Assembly (NCBI RefSeq): GCF_900105765.1
Contig: NZ_FNTX01000002.1
Location: 1,550,001-1,614,000 of the forward strand
Length of the DNA: 64,000 nucleotides
DNA from: Ruania alba
GTDB taxonomy: Bacteria; Actinomycetota; Actinomycetes; Actinomycetales; Beutenbergiaceae
Direction: 5' to 3'
Within the stretch, counting starts at the first letter, position 1. Each line of letters starts with the position of its first letter. Shown here piece by piece: positions 1 to 10,208 of this stretch. The notes beneath the pieces were generated by a model. It was not told the origin of the DNA and searched no databases. It saw only the letters and a program-made list of their open reading frames with translations. Made by a program: the position numbers and the translations under genes.

Positions 1-493
1 CGCCGCGAACATCCCGGCCGAGGCGTTCAAGCCGATCATCATCGTGGTGTTGGTGGCCGTGGCGGTCTACACGGTGGCCAAGCCGAAGGTCGGGGTTTCG
101 ACGGACCTGCGCTGGACGGGGAACCACCATTACGGCATGGCGATGCTCGTCGGCGCCACGATCGGGGCCTACGACGGCCTGCTCGGGCCGGGGACGGGGA
201 GTTTTCTCGTGATCGGGCTGGTCAGCGTGCTCGGCTATGCCTTCCTCCCGGCGACGGCGTTGGCCAAGATCGTGAACTTCGCCACCAACCTCGGGGCGCT
301 CGCGTTCTTCGTTCCGCACGGGGCGGTGCTGTGGGGGATCGGGCTGCTGGTGGGCACGGCCAACATGGTCGGTGCCTATCTTGGGGCCCGCACGGCAGTG
401 GCACGAGGGAGCCGATTCATCCGGATCGCCTTCGTGGTCGTGGTGGCGGTGCTGATCATCAAGCTCGGCTGGGACGTCGCGCACGGTCGCTGA
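1..493 (+). CDS. TauE/SafE family permease, 5' end outside window
   Basis: The frame is open from base 2 with no credible start, so the gene begins before the window; the stop is TGA at 491-493. About 163 residues are visible, almost all hydrophobic, forming four or more membrane segments. A GAYDGLLGPGTG stretch follows a charged loop. Glycine-rich re-entrant segments of this kind at the start of the second half are typical of TauE/SafE sulfite/sulfonate exporters (usual length about 250 aa), so roughly the C-terminal 60 percent is present. Substrate cannot be told from sequence. It lies 128 bp upstream of lysC with no sign of co-transcription. Family assignment is firm; specific function is unknown. 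Confidence 0.85.
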   Translation, partial: AANIPAEAFKPIIIVVLVAVAVYTVAKPKVGVSTDLRWTGNHHYGMAMLVGATIGAYDGLLGPGTGSFLVIGLVSVLGYAFLPATALAKIVNFATNLGALAFFVPHGAVLWGIGLLVGTANMVGAYLGARTAVARGSRFIRIAFVVVVAVLIIKLGWDVAHGR

Positions 494-621
494 CCCGGTG
501 CAGCGCGTCTTCGCTTTGGCGAGTGTGAGGTGCGTCATACCGAGATCCGGACGGGCCGCCGCCAAGGACCGGTGCGGCCTTTACCATTGATTGTCCAGTT
601 CTCTACCCCCCGGAGCGCCCA

Positions 622-2932
<2,311 letters not shown>

Positions 2933-2947
2933 GCCCGCTCGCGCAAC

Positions 2948-2999
2948 CATCGCCCGTTGGTCCGGCCGTTCACGCGAACGGCCGGACCGGCGGGCGATC
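2948..2999. terminator. Hairpin between convergent asd and ROK gene
   Basis: Arms 2949-2970 and 2977-2998 pair over 22 bp, with two G-U wobbles in the + strand RNA and a core of GGTCCGGCCGTT. The loop is six bases, or a tetraloop if the C-G next to it closes. No T tract follows, which is usual for actinobacterial terminators. It sits between two genes that end towards each other and can serve both. Confidence 0.75.
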
Positions 3000-3019
3000 T
3001 CGTCTCTGTGGGCTCGGCG

Positions 3020-4246
3020 TCACACCGCGACGGCGCGCGCCGGGAGCGTGAAGTCCAGCGGGTTCGCCCGCACCAGTGCGAGGGCGCGGTGCAGGGCACC
3101 GGTGCGAACCGCATCCGCGCCCAGCTCGGAGGCGACGATCGTGGGGAACGGGGGATGGGTGTACTCCTCGAGCAGCGCCGTCGCCTGTGAGACGACCGGC
3201 TCCAACGCCGGTGCAATCGCCCCGGCCACCACGATCCGCTCCAGGTCGAGCATGGTCGCGATCACCGCACACACCCGCGCCAGCCGGTCCGCGAGCCGTG
3301 CCACGATGTCGGTCGCGAGAGAGTCTCCGTTCAGCGCGGCGGCGAACACATGCTCCGCGTCCGGCCCCTCCGGGCCCGCGCGCAGCAGCGCCGAGCCCGC
3401 CGGCACCATGCCCGCGTCGATGGCTTCCCGCACCATCTCGCGCGCCACATAGCCAAGGCCCTCCGGCCCGCCGACGCCGTCCACCAGATCCAGCAGGCGC
3501 AGCTCGCCCGCACCGCCGGTCCGCCCGCGGAGGAGCTCGCCGTCGACGATCAGGCCGGAGCCGAACCGCTCCCCGGAGAGCAGCACAGCGAACGAGGTCA
3601 GGTGCTTCCCGGATCCAACGGCTCCCTCGGCCACCGCAGCCAGGTTGGCGTCGTTCTCGACCACGACCGTGCGACCGGGGCGCGCGAGTGCCTGTGGCAG
3701 ACCGGGGTTCATCCGGTTCCAGAAGTCATGATCGGCGGGGGAGTCGCCCCGGGAGTCGGTGGGTGCAGGCACACCGGCCACCGTGACCAACACCTCGTCC
3801 GGGGCCACACCGGCCCGGTCGAGAGCGTCCTCGACCACGTCCAGCACGGTCGTGCGTCGCAGCGTGCGGTCGGTGTCGTCCTCCGCCAGCGTCCGCTCGG
3901 CCGTGCCGAGCTCGGCCCCTGCCAGGTCAGCGACCGAGGCGGTCACGCGATGCAGCCCCGCGTCCACGCCCACCACATGACCGGCGGTGGGATTGAACGC
4001 GTACCGCCGTGCCGGCCGGCCCTTGCTGTAGGAGCCGGCGGCCCGAGCATTGGCCAGCTCGGTGATCCACCCGCTGGTGGCCAGCTCGTCGCACAGACCG
4101 AGCACGGTCGATCGGGTGAGTCCGGTAGCCGCGATCAGGTCGCTGGCGGTGAACGGTGCACCGTTCCATGCGGTACGCAGGACGGTGGCCGCGTTCGCGC
4201 GGCGTAGCACCTGCGGCGAGCTCACGACGGCGTTCGATGTCACCAT
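3020..4246 (-). CDS. ROK family transcriptional regulator
   Basis: 408 aa from ATG 4246; a GTG at 4264 would add six residues and neither start has a clear SD. The N-terminal winged helix (residues 10-70, LIAATGLTRSTVLGLCDELATSGWI) is followed by the ROK sugar-kinase fold. GVDAGLHRVTASVADL is the first phosphate-binding motif, but Asp-Gly-Gly-Thr is altered, as in repressors that bind sugar without phosphorylating it. The ROK cysteine signature (CxCGxxGC) is not visible, the matching region reading GGAGELRLLDL. It is divergent from the GH13 alpha-glucosidase with a palindrome in between, so local control of maltodextrin or other glucoside use is likely (inference). Confidence 0.88.
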   Translation of the reverse strand: MVTSNAVVSSPQVLRRANAATVLRTAWNGAPFTASDLIAATGLTRSTVLGLCDELATSGWITELANARAAGSYSKGRPARRYAFNPTAGHVVGVDAGLHRVTASVADLAGAELGTAERTLAEDDTDRTLRRTTVLDVVEDALDRAGVAPDEVLVTVAGVPAPTDSRGDSPADHDFWNRMNPGLPQALARPGRTVVVENDANLAAVAEGAVGSGKHLTSFAVLLSGERFGSGLIVDGELLRGRTGGAGELRLLDLVDGVGGPEGLGYVAREMVREAIDAGMVPAGSALLRAGPEGPDAEHVFAAALNGDSLATDIVARLADRLARVCAVIATMLDLERIVVAGAIAPALEPVVSQATALLEEYTHPPFPTIVASELGADAVRTGALHRALALVRANPLDFTLPARAVAV

Positions 4247-4282
4247 TTGACTGTAGTCGTACACCCCAGGATGATCGAATAC

Positions 4283-4305
4283 ATAGATCTAATGCCACGA
4301 TCTAT
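4283..4305. promoter_or_regulatory. Candidate ROK operator
   Basis: A perfect 7-bp inverted repeat, ATAGATC-N9-GATCTAT, lies in an AT-rich stretch (about 4250-4310) that stands out from the surrounding GC. It is 37 bp upstream of the ROK ATG and 180 bp upstream of the alpha-glucosidase ATG. Position and symmetry fit a dimeric regulator. No binding data are available. Confidence 0.5.
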
Positions 4306-4484
4306 AGACGTTCCAGTGACGGTGTCGGGTGCGCAGCCTGCGCCCGCAGCAGAGCCGCACGGGCCAGCGGGGTCATCTCGGGCAATACAGAGGCTGCGAT
4401 CAGGTGGTGTCCGCAGTTGCTCCCGCCGCAGTGACGTCTCCAGTCCCCGCCGTACCTACAACAAGAAGGCAGACGCTCACCCTC

Positions 4485-6155
4485 ATGACGAACACCCTGG
4501 CCAGCGAGCCCACCTCGGCGCTCTCCTCCGACCCCACCTGGTGGCGGCAGGCTGCCGTCTACCAGATCTACCCCCGTGCTTTCGCCGACTCCAACGGCAG
4601 CGGGCTGGGCGACCTGCGTGGGATCACTCAGAAGGTGCCCTATCTGAGTAGCCTCGGGATCGACGCCGTGTGGCTGAGCCCGTTCTATCCTTCGGCCCTG
4701 GCTGATGGTGGGTATGACGTGGACGACTACCGTGACGTCGACCCGAAGCTCGGCACCCTCGCCGACTTCGACGCGATGGTCGCCGCACTGCACGGGGCGG
4801 GAATCCGGCTGATCGTGGACGTGGTGCCGAACCACACCTCGGATCGGCACGAGTGGTTCAAGGCGGCGCTGGCTTCTCCGAAGGGATCACCGGAGCGGGA
4901 TCGGTACATCTTCCGGGACGGCAAGGGCGTCAACGGCGAGGAGCCGCCGGCCGACTGGGGCTCCACCTTTGGCGGGCCGGCCTGGCACCAGGTGGAGGAC
5001 GGGCAGTGGTACCACCACTTCTTCGCCAAGGAGCAGCCGGACCTGAACTGGGCCAACCCCGAGGTGCGGGCCGACTTCCTGCACACGCTCCGGTTCTGGT
5101 CCGACCGGGGTGTGGATGGGTTCCGCGTGGACGTGGCGCACGGCTGCGCCAAGGATCTTCCCGAGGAGCTGCCCAGCCAGGCCGAGCTCGACGCGATCCC
5201 CGTGGACGGCAACCACCCGATGTGGGACCGCGACGAGGTGCACGAGATCTACGCCGAGTGGCGCGAGGTGTTCAACTCCTACGACCCGCCGCGCACGGCC
5301 GTGGCGGAGGCGTGGGTGAAAGCGGACCGGCGCTCGCGCTACGCGAGCGCGGACGGGCTGGGGCAGGCGTTCAACTTCGACCTGCTCGAGGCCAACTTCG
5401 ACGCGAGCGACTTCAAGGACATCATCACGTTCAACCTGGAGCTGGCCGAGCGGTCCGGCTCGTCCACCACCTGGGTGTTCTCCAACCACGACGTGGTGCG
5501 GCACGCCACCCGGTACGGGCTGCCGCCCCGCACCGAAGACGAGCGCAAGGCCGGCTTCGCGTGGCTGCTCAGCGGTGGCACCGAGCCCACCCTGGACCGT
5601 GACCTCGGGCTGCGCCGGGCGCAGGCAGCCACGCTGCTCGAGCTGGCGCTGCCCGGGTCCTCCTACCTCTACCAGGGGGAGGAGCTCGGCCTGCACGAGG
5701 TGGCCGAGATTCCCGCCGAGCAGCGCCAGGACCCGACGTTCTTTCGCACCGAGGGTGCCGAGATCGGCCGGGACGGCTGCCGGGTGCCGCTGCCGTGGAC
5801 CACGGACGGCCCGTCCTTCGGGTTCGGTGCTGCCGAGCCCGACCTGCCGCAGCCTGAGTGGTTCGGCCCCTCCTCGGTACAGGCACAGGACGGCGTGCCC
5901 GGGTCCACACTGACCCTCTACCGGGAGGCGCTTGCGCTGCGCCGAGAGCTGCAGTCCGAGGAGACCCTGGAGTGGCTGGAGACCGGCGACGAGCAGGTCC
6001 TCGCCTTCCGCCGGCCCAACGGCTGGGTGAGCGTGACGAACTTCGGCACAGACGCCGTCGAACTCCCAGAAGGTGAGCTGCTGCTCAGCAGCGCAAGCTT
6101 GACGGCGGCCGGTCACCTCCCCGGGGCCACCACCGCCTGGCTGCGTCAGTCCTGA
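4485..6155 (+). CDS. Alpha-glucosidase, GH13 family
   Basis: Hydrolyses alpha-glucosidic bonds of small oligosaccharides in the cytoplasm (maltose/isomaltose type; exact linkage not decidable). 556 aa from ATG 4485; AAGAAGG ends 15 bp upstream, rather far, and the open frame extends back without good starts. The order of GH13 motifs is intact: QIYPRAF (start of the barrel), VPNHTS, nucleophile D216 in GFRVDVAHG, acid/base E275 in AVAEAWV, and D336 in SNHDVVRH. No signal peptide. No sugar ABC genes adjoin it, so import must be encoded elsewhere. Divergent ROK regulator upstream. Confidence 0.92.
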   Translation: MTNTLASEPTSALSSDPTWWRQAAVYQIYPRAFADSNGSGLGDLRGITQKVPYLSSLGIDAVWLSPFYPSALADGGYDVDDYRDVDPKLGTLADFDAMVAALHGAGIRLIVDVVPNHTSDRHEWFKAALASPKGSPERDRYIFRDGKGVNGEEPPADWGSTFGGPAWHQVEDGQWYHHFFAKEQPDLNWANPEVRADFLHTLRFWSDRGVDGFRVDVAHGCAKDLPEELPSQAELDAIPVDGNHPMWDRDEVHEIYAEWREVFNSYDPPRTAVAEAWVKADRRSRYASADGLGQAFNFDLLEANFDASDFKDIITFNLELAERSGSSTTWVFSNHDVVRHATRYGLPPRTEDERKAGFAWLLSGGTEPTLDRDLGLRRAQAATLLELALPGSSYLYQGEELGLHEVAEIPAEQRQDPTFFRTEGAEIGRDGCRVPLPWTTDGPSFGFGAAEPDLPQPEWFGPSSVQAQDGVPGSTLTLYREALALRRELQSEETLEWLETGDEQVLAFRRPNGWVSVTNFGTDAVELPEGELLLSSASLTAAGHLPGATTAWLRQS

Positions 6156-6165
6156 CCCAGCCCCG

Positions 6166-6213
6166 AGCCCACCCGCCCCGCGCACCCACCCACCCCGCGC
6201 ACCCACCCACCCG
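6166..6213 (-). repeat. C-rich tandem repeat; G-quadruplex motif on minus strand
   Basis: Two perfect 17-bp tandem units (CCCCGCGCACCCACCCA) occupy 6176-6192 and 6193-6209, flanked by further CCCACCC runs. On the minus strand this reads as many GGG/GGGG runs with 1-7 base spacers, enough for several G-quadruplex foldings. It starts about 12 bp after the alpha-glucosidase stop and ends just before the first palindromic repeat, so a role in transcript end formation is possible but unproven. Confidence 0.6.
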
Positions 6214-6217
6214 CAGG

Positions 6218-6276
6218 GCCGAGCGCAACCCTGTGCGGCGTTCTCGCGATATTCGCCGCACAAGGTTGCGCTCGGC
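6218..6276. repeat. 60-bp palindromic repeat, copy 1
   Basis: Left arm 6218-6240 and right arm 6254-6276 match over 23 bp with one mismatch; the shared core is CGCAACC[C/T]TGTGCGG, with a 13-base loop. Four further copies at 7361, 13808, 15229 and 16940 share the arm sequence and overall length. It lies between the alpha-glucosidase and the DUF559-type gene, both on the plus strand, so it can act as a terminator, but sequence conservation between copies goes beyond a terminator. Confidence 0.8.
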
Positions 6277-6403
6277 GGGTGGGCGCTGGGGCGCTGGCCG
6301 GGGCGAGTGGTGGTTGTGCACAGGGATGTCCCGATGCGCGCGCGTCCACATCCCCAGGCTGAGCTCGGGCACGCCACGGTCGCGTCCCGGTCACGATCGG
6401 GAC

Positions 6404-7351
6404 ATGGCAATCTCCTCACTCCCGCTCGCCTTGTACCGCCACGCCCGTTGCCAAGAGGGTCTCGTCACGCATCACCAGTGCGACGAGCACGGCATCAGTC
6501 ACGACGTGCGGACCCGGCTTGTCCGGTCGGGGCAGTGGCGCCGCGTCACGCGAGGCGTCTACGACCCCGGGATCATCGAGGACCCGACCGAATGGGAGCA
6601 CCGGAGGATGCGGCAGGTCTGGGTGGGCATCCTCGCCGGCGGGCCGCGGGCTGTCGCCGTGGGCCCGTGCGCGTTGGCCGTGCACGGGGTGTGGGGACTG
6701 CCGATCGACGTCAAGCCGCAGATCGCCCTGCCGCGCGGCGCGTTCGCGCACCCAGGCGAGGAGGTGCGCGTGCGCAGCTTCGGCCAGTGGGACGAGGTTC
6801 AGATGGTCGACGGGATCCCGGTGGTGCCGCCCGAGCATGCGCTGGCGCAGTCGATCTGCGAGATGTTCCGGGAGACGGCGGTCAGCGTGCTGGACTCGGC
6901 CCTGAACCTCGACGTGGTCGATCGTTCTGACCTGCGTACGGTGCGCCGGCTGCTTCGTGGCCGCCGTGGCGCGGCACGCACCCACGAGTGGTGGCCGTTG
7001 GTCGATCAGCGCGCAGAGTCACCGATCGAGACCCGCGCCCGGCTGATCTTCCGCGACGCGGGGATGGCGCCGGACCAGTTGCAGGTGCCGATCGTCGCGA
7101 TGGACGGAACCGAACTCGGCTACGGCGACATGGGCTGGCGGCTACCGGGCGGTGCATGGTTGATCGTCGAGATGGATGGCAAGGAGGTCCACGAGCGGCC
7201 CACGGCGGTCTTCCACGACCGGCACCGCCAGAACGATTTCCTCACGGCTGGGGCGACGATTCTGCGCTTCACCGGTTCGGACCTGCGCTACCCGGCACGG
7301 ATGGTCTCGCTCGTGCGTCAGGGTATTGCCGGCAGTGCTCGCGCGGCCTGA
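6404..7351 (+). CDS. AbiEi-like/DUF559-type orphan protein
   Basis: 315 aa from ATG 6404. Residues 1-60 resemble the winged-helix start of AbiEi antitoxin-like proteins (HHQCDEHGISHDVRTRLVRSGQWRRVTRGVYD); the middle part fits the AbiEi body (GPCALAVHGVWGLP). Residues 205-305 carry a PD-(D/E)XK-like nuclease pattern: SPIETRARLIF, then GDMGW, then IVEMDGKEVHERP, then LRFTGSDLRYP. Such fusions are common in actinobacteria, usually annotated DUF559 or AbiEi-domain protein, and their activity is unknown. There is no AbiEii toxin gene beside it. It is bracketed by two copies of the palindromic repeat (6218-6276 and 7361-7420). A paralogue with the same layout lies at 60348-61184. Confidence 0.75.
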   Translation: MAISSLPLALYRHARCQEGLVTHHQCDEHGISHDVRTRLVRSGQWRRVTRGVYDPGIIEDPTEWEHRRMRQVWVGILAGGPRAVAVGPCALAVHGVWGLPIDVKPQIALPRGAFAHPGEEVRVRSFGQWDEVQMVDGIPVVPPEHALAQSICEMFRETAVSVLDSALNLDVVDRSDLRTVRRLLRGRRGAARTHEWWPLVDQRAESPIETRARLIFRDAGMAPDQLQVPIVAMDGTELGYGDMGWRLPGGAWLIVEMDGKEVHERPTAVFHDRHRQNDFLTAGATILRFTGSDLRYPARMVSLVRQGIAGSARAA

Positions 7352-7360
7352 CCGAGCCCG

Positions 7361-7420
7361 GCCGAGCGTCACCTTGTGCGGCAGATTCGCAACGATCCGC
7401 CGCACAAGGTTGCGTTCGGC
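7361..7420. repeat. 60-bp palindromic repeat, copy 2
   Basis: Arms 7361-7382 and 7399-7420 with a 16-base loop. The right arm contains GCACAAGGTTGCGTTCGGC; the left arm differs at three positions, one of which is a G-U pair. It begins 9 bp after the DUF559-type gene stop and precedes the convergent S9 peptidase stop at 7448. Confidence 0.78.
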
Positions 7421-7447
7421 GGGGTGGGGAGGCAGGGTCAGGCAGGG

Positions 7448-9268
7448 TCAGGCCGGGACGTGCCGCACCACGAACTCCAGCTCGGCCCGCATCTGCCGCA
7501 CCCGCTCGTCGTCCACCGCGGAACCGTGCCCGGCGTCATAGGTGTACAGCTCCACCTCGCCGCCGTGCGAGCGCAGCATGTCCACGTAGTTCTGGATCTG
7601 CTTGAACGGGCAGCGCGGGTCGTTCGTGCCCGCCAAGATCAGTACCGGTGAGCGCACCTGCCCCACATAGGTGATCGGGGAGGAGTCGGTGTACGCCTGT
7701 GGTACCTGCCGCGGTGACCCACCGAACAGCGACCGATCGAACGCCTGCAGCGCATCCATCTCGTCGGCGTAGGCGGTCACGTAGTCGGCCACCGGCACGC
7801 TGGCGACTCCCAGGGACCACCGTTCCGGCTGCGTGCCGAGCCCGAGCAGCGTCAGGTACCCGCCCCAGGACGCACCGGCGAGGATGGACCGCTCCCGGTC
7901 CACCACCCCCGCCTGCGCCAGCGCCTCGTGCACGGCCGCGATGTCCTCCAGCTCGGTGTGGCCCACCCTGCCTTCGAGGGCGTCCCGCCAGGCGTTGCCG
8001 TAGCCGGTGGACCCGCGGTAGTTCACGCTCAGCACCGCGTACCCGTGATCCACCCAGGCCGCCGCGTACGGGCTGAACGAGTCCGACTCGTGCCAGGTCG
8101 GTCCGCCGTGCACCTCCACCACCACGGGCAGCGGCTCGACGGTGTTCACCGGCCTCCGCAGCAGGGCATGCACCCGCCCGGCCGGGCCGTCCGCCCAGAC
8201 ATCCTCCACTGACACAGACCCTGGCACCCGGTTCTCGCCCAGGGTGATCAGGGTGGTGCCCGTGCTCGCCTCGATCACGTCTCGAGGCTCCGCGGCCGAG
8301 GAACGGGCCAGCCACACCTCGCCGTCGGGGCGTGCGGTCGCGCCGGAGACAGTCCCGGTGGCCGATCCCACCTGGTGCACCGACCGGTCGGCGAGGTCGT
8401 ACCGGTAGGTGAGCGTACGAGCCTCATGGTCCACGGCCACCAGCAGCGACCTGCCGTCGGGGTACCAGTGCGCGTCGGCCACTTCACCGGGCAGCCCCAG
8501 GTCGAGCGTCTGCACCGTCGAGGTGGCTACGTCCCAGATCAGCAGCCCGGCCACGTCGCCGCGCTCGTGCCGCACCAGCAGACGGGTATCGCCCGGCCGG
8601 GGAGCGAAGTCGAGTGCGAACAATCCGCGCCCGGGACCGTCGTCCAGCTCCGACAGCGCGGAGCCGGTGTCCACCCGCAGTACGCGCAGCGCCGGGTGCC
8701 GGGAATCGCCGCGTTCGGAGTGCTCCAGTGCCACCAGGTTCCCGTCCCAGCTCAGCGCCGCCGCCTCCGCCGCCTCGCTGTGCGCGTACAGCAGTCGCGG
8801 GGTTGTCCCGGCTGCCCCCGGACCTATGTAGAGGGCGTGCACCTGAGTGCCGAAGTCGCCACTACGGCCCACGACGACGGTCCCGTCCTCGGCAAGGAGC
8901 AGTCCGGCATCGTAGGCATCCGGTAGGGGAATCGGGGCCTCGGCCCGGGAGTTCGGGGGAGACCCGAACGGTTGGCGTCGCCACCGACCGAACTCGTCTC
9001 CGTCGGAGTCGTCAAACCACCAGAGCCACGTGCCGTGCGGGTCGATGGTGGCGTCGGTGGTGCCATTCGTTCGCCTCGTGGCTTGCACCAGGCTGCGGGT
9101 AGACGGGGTCCACGAGTGCACCTCCAGGGTGCCGGCCACGCTCGCCACCACCACTGCTCGGTCCGGTGCCTGCAGCGCCCACTCGGGAAGACCCACCCGC
9201 CGTGCCCGAAACCGCCGCTCCCAGTCGGGCGGAGGCCACGCCGACACACTCGCCGTCGCGGCACTCAT
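7448..9268 (-). CDS. S9 family prolyl oligopeptidase-type serine peptidase
   Basis: 606 aa. The first 340 residues form a beta-propeller-like domain with repeated W/D strands (HSWTPSTRSL, HWYPDGRSLLVAVD). The alpha/beta hydrolase domain follows, with PVVVEVHGGPTWH (oxyanion region), nucleophile serine in GASWGGYLT, acid aspartate in GTNDPRCPF and histidine in DAGHGS. No signal peptide, so a cytoplasmic peptidase of short peptides is expected. The ATG at 9268 overlaps the TGA of the upstream CopC-like gene (ATGA), so the two are translationally coupled, though a functional link is not obvious. Normal length for DPP/acylaminoacyl peptidases. Confidence 0.9.
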   Translation of the reverse strand: MSAATASVSAWPPPDWERRFRARRVGLPEWALQAPDRAVVVASVAGTLEVHSWTPSTRSLVQATRRTNGTTDATIDPHGTWLWWFDDSDGDEFGRWRRQPFGSPPNSRAEAPIPLPDAYDAGLLLAEDGTVVVGRSGDFGTQVHALYIGPGAAGTTPRLLYAHSEAAEAAALSWDGNLVALEHSERGDSRHPALRVLRVDTGSALSELDDGPGRGLFALDFAPRPGDTRLLVRHERGDVAGLLIWDVATSTVQTLDLGLPGEVADAHWYPDGRSLLVAVDHEARTLTYRYDLADRSVHQVGSATGTVSGATARPDGEVWLARSSAAEPRDVIEASTGTTLITLGENRVPGSVSVEDVWADGPAGRVHALLRRPVNTVEPLPVVVEVHGGPTWHESDSFSPYAAAWVDHGYAVLSVNYRGSTGYGNAWRDALEGRVGHTELEDIAAVHEALAQAGVVDRERSILAGASWGGYLTLLGLGTQPERWSLGVASVPVADYVTAYADEMDALQAFDRSLFGGSPRQVPQAYTDSSPITYVGQVRSPVLILAGTNDPRCPFKQIQNYVDMLRSHGGEVELYTYDAGHGSAVDDERVRQMRAELEFVVRHVPA

Positions 9269-9996
9269 GAATTTCTCCGCAGCCGCACCACAGCGGCGGT
9301 GACCGCGCCGATCACGCCGAGCGCAATCAGCGCGAACAACGCGATCCGGCCGGCGGAGGGCCCTTCCTCGGCTCCCTCCGCATCGCCGCTCGTTGCCTCG
9401 TCGGCGTCGGTGGACGCTGCCGCTCCGGAACTGCCGCCCGAACCGTCGGTGGAGTCCGAGGCCGCGTCCTCGTCGGCGGCCTCGGTGACTTCCTCGGTCG
9501 GATCCTCAGTCACCGGTTCGGTCGTGTCGTCCTCGGCCGGTTCGCTCTCGCCACCGGCCTCTCCCTCGGCGGCCGACGCCCCGAGCCCCTGGGAGGCAGT
9601 GAAGGTGAGCTCGCCGTCGATCGGGTGCCCATCGGCGGACACCACCCGCCACACCACCACGTACTCCCCGGCGGGGAGGTCCGTGACCAGTGGCTGGCGT
9701 ACCTCAGGGCCGTCCAGCTCGGGGTCGCCGTCGGAGACCTCGGTCCCCTCCGGGCCGGTGATCTGGATGTTCGTGCCCATCTCGAGAATGTCTTCGTTGA
9801 ACGTGAGTAGCAGTGAGTCCGGCGCCGTGGTCAGTGTGGCGCCGTCTTCCGGGTCAGAGGAGATCAACCCGCTGTGTGCCGATGCCGGGGCTGCGGCGAG
9901 GGCGCCGAGCAGGGCGCCCAGGACCAGCGCGACGACGGCGCGCACGGAGTGCCGGGAGGTGCGGGTACCAGGCCCGAAGGAGGTGTGTGCGGACAT
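9265..9996 (-). CDS. CopC-domain secreted, membrane-anchored protein
   Basis: 243 aa from ATG 9996 with TGAGGA upstream. An N-terminal signal peptide (residues 19-40, VVALVLGALLGALAAAPASA) ends at AHSGLISSDP, leaving a histidine next to the new N-terminus as in CopC copper-binding proteins. The CopC fold runs to about residue 130, with a second conserved histidine in VSADGHPIDGEL. A long acidic Glu/Asp/Thr/Ser linker (about 140-210) leads to a C-terminal membrane helix and RLRR. Probably a periplasmic-side copper chaperone held at the membrane, but no CopD or copper regulator adjoins it. Confidence 0.85.
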   Translation of the reverse strand: MSAHTSFGPGTRTSRHSVRAVVALVLGALLGALAAAPASAHSGLISSDPEDGATLTTAPDSLLLTFNEDILEMGTNIQITGPEGTEVSDGDPELDGPEVRQPLVTDLPAGEYVVVWRVVSADGHPIDGELTFTASQGLGASAAEGEAGGESEPAEDDTTEPVTEDPTEEVTEAADEDAASDSTDGSGGSSGAAASTDADEATSGDAEGAEEGPSAGRIALFALIALGVIGAVTAAVVRLRRNS

Positions 9997-10208
9997 GTCC
10001 TCAGGGTACGGCTGCTGGGCACTGGATCAGGCATAAGGGTGCATCGCCCCGGTGACCGATGCGCCACGATCGCACGCGTGTCGAGCCGGCTGTGGGCGCG
10101 CGGGAGGTGGCGGGGTATGGATACATTGCCAGGGCGCGCTCGATCACGCCTGCTGACGGCTGCTGCGGGCGCCCGGCTTCCCCACCCACGATTCCTGGAA
10201 GGTCACCG

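Noticed and set aside
6404-7351. Complete type IV toxin-antitoxin (AbiE) system
   Set aside because: Only the AbiEi-like part is recognisable and the C-terminus is nuclease-like; no AbiEii nucleotidyltransferase gene next to this or the second copy.
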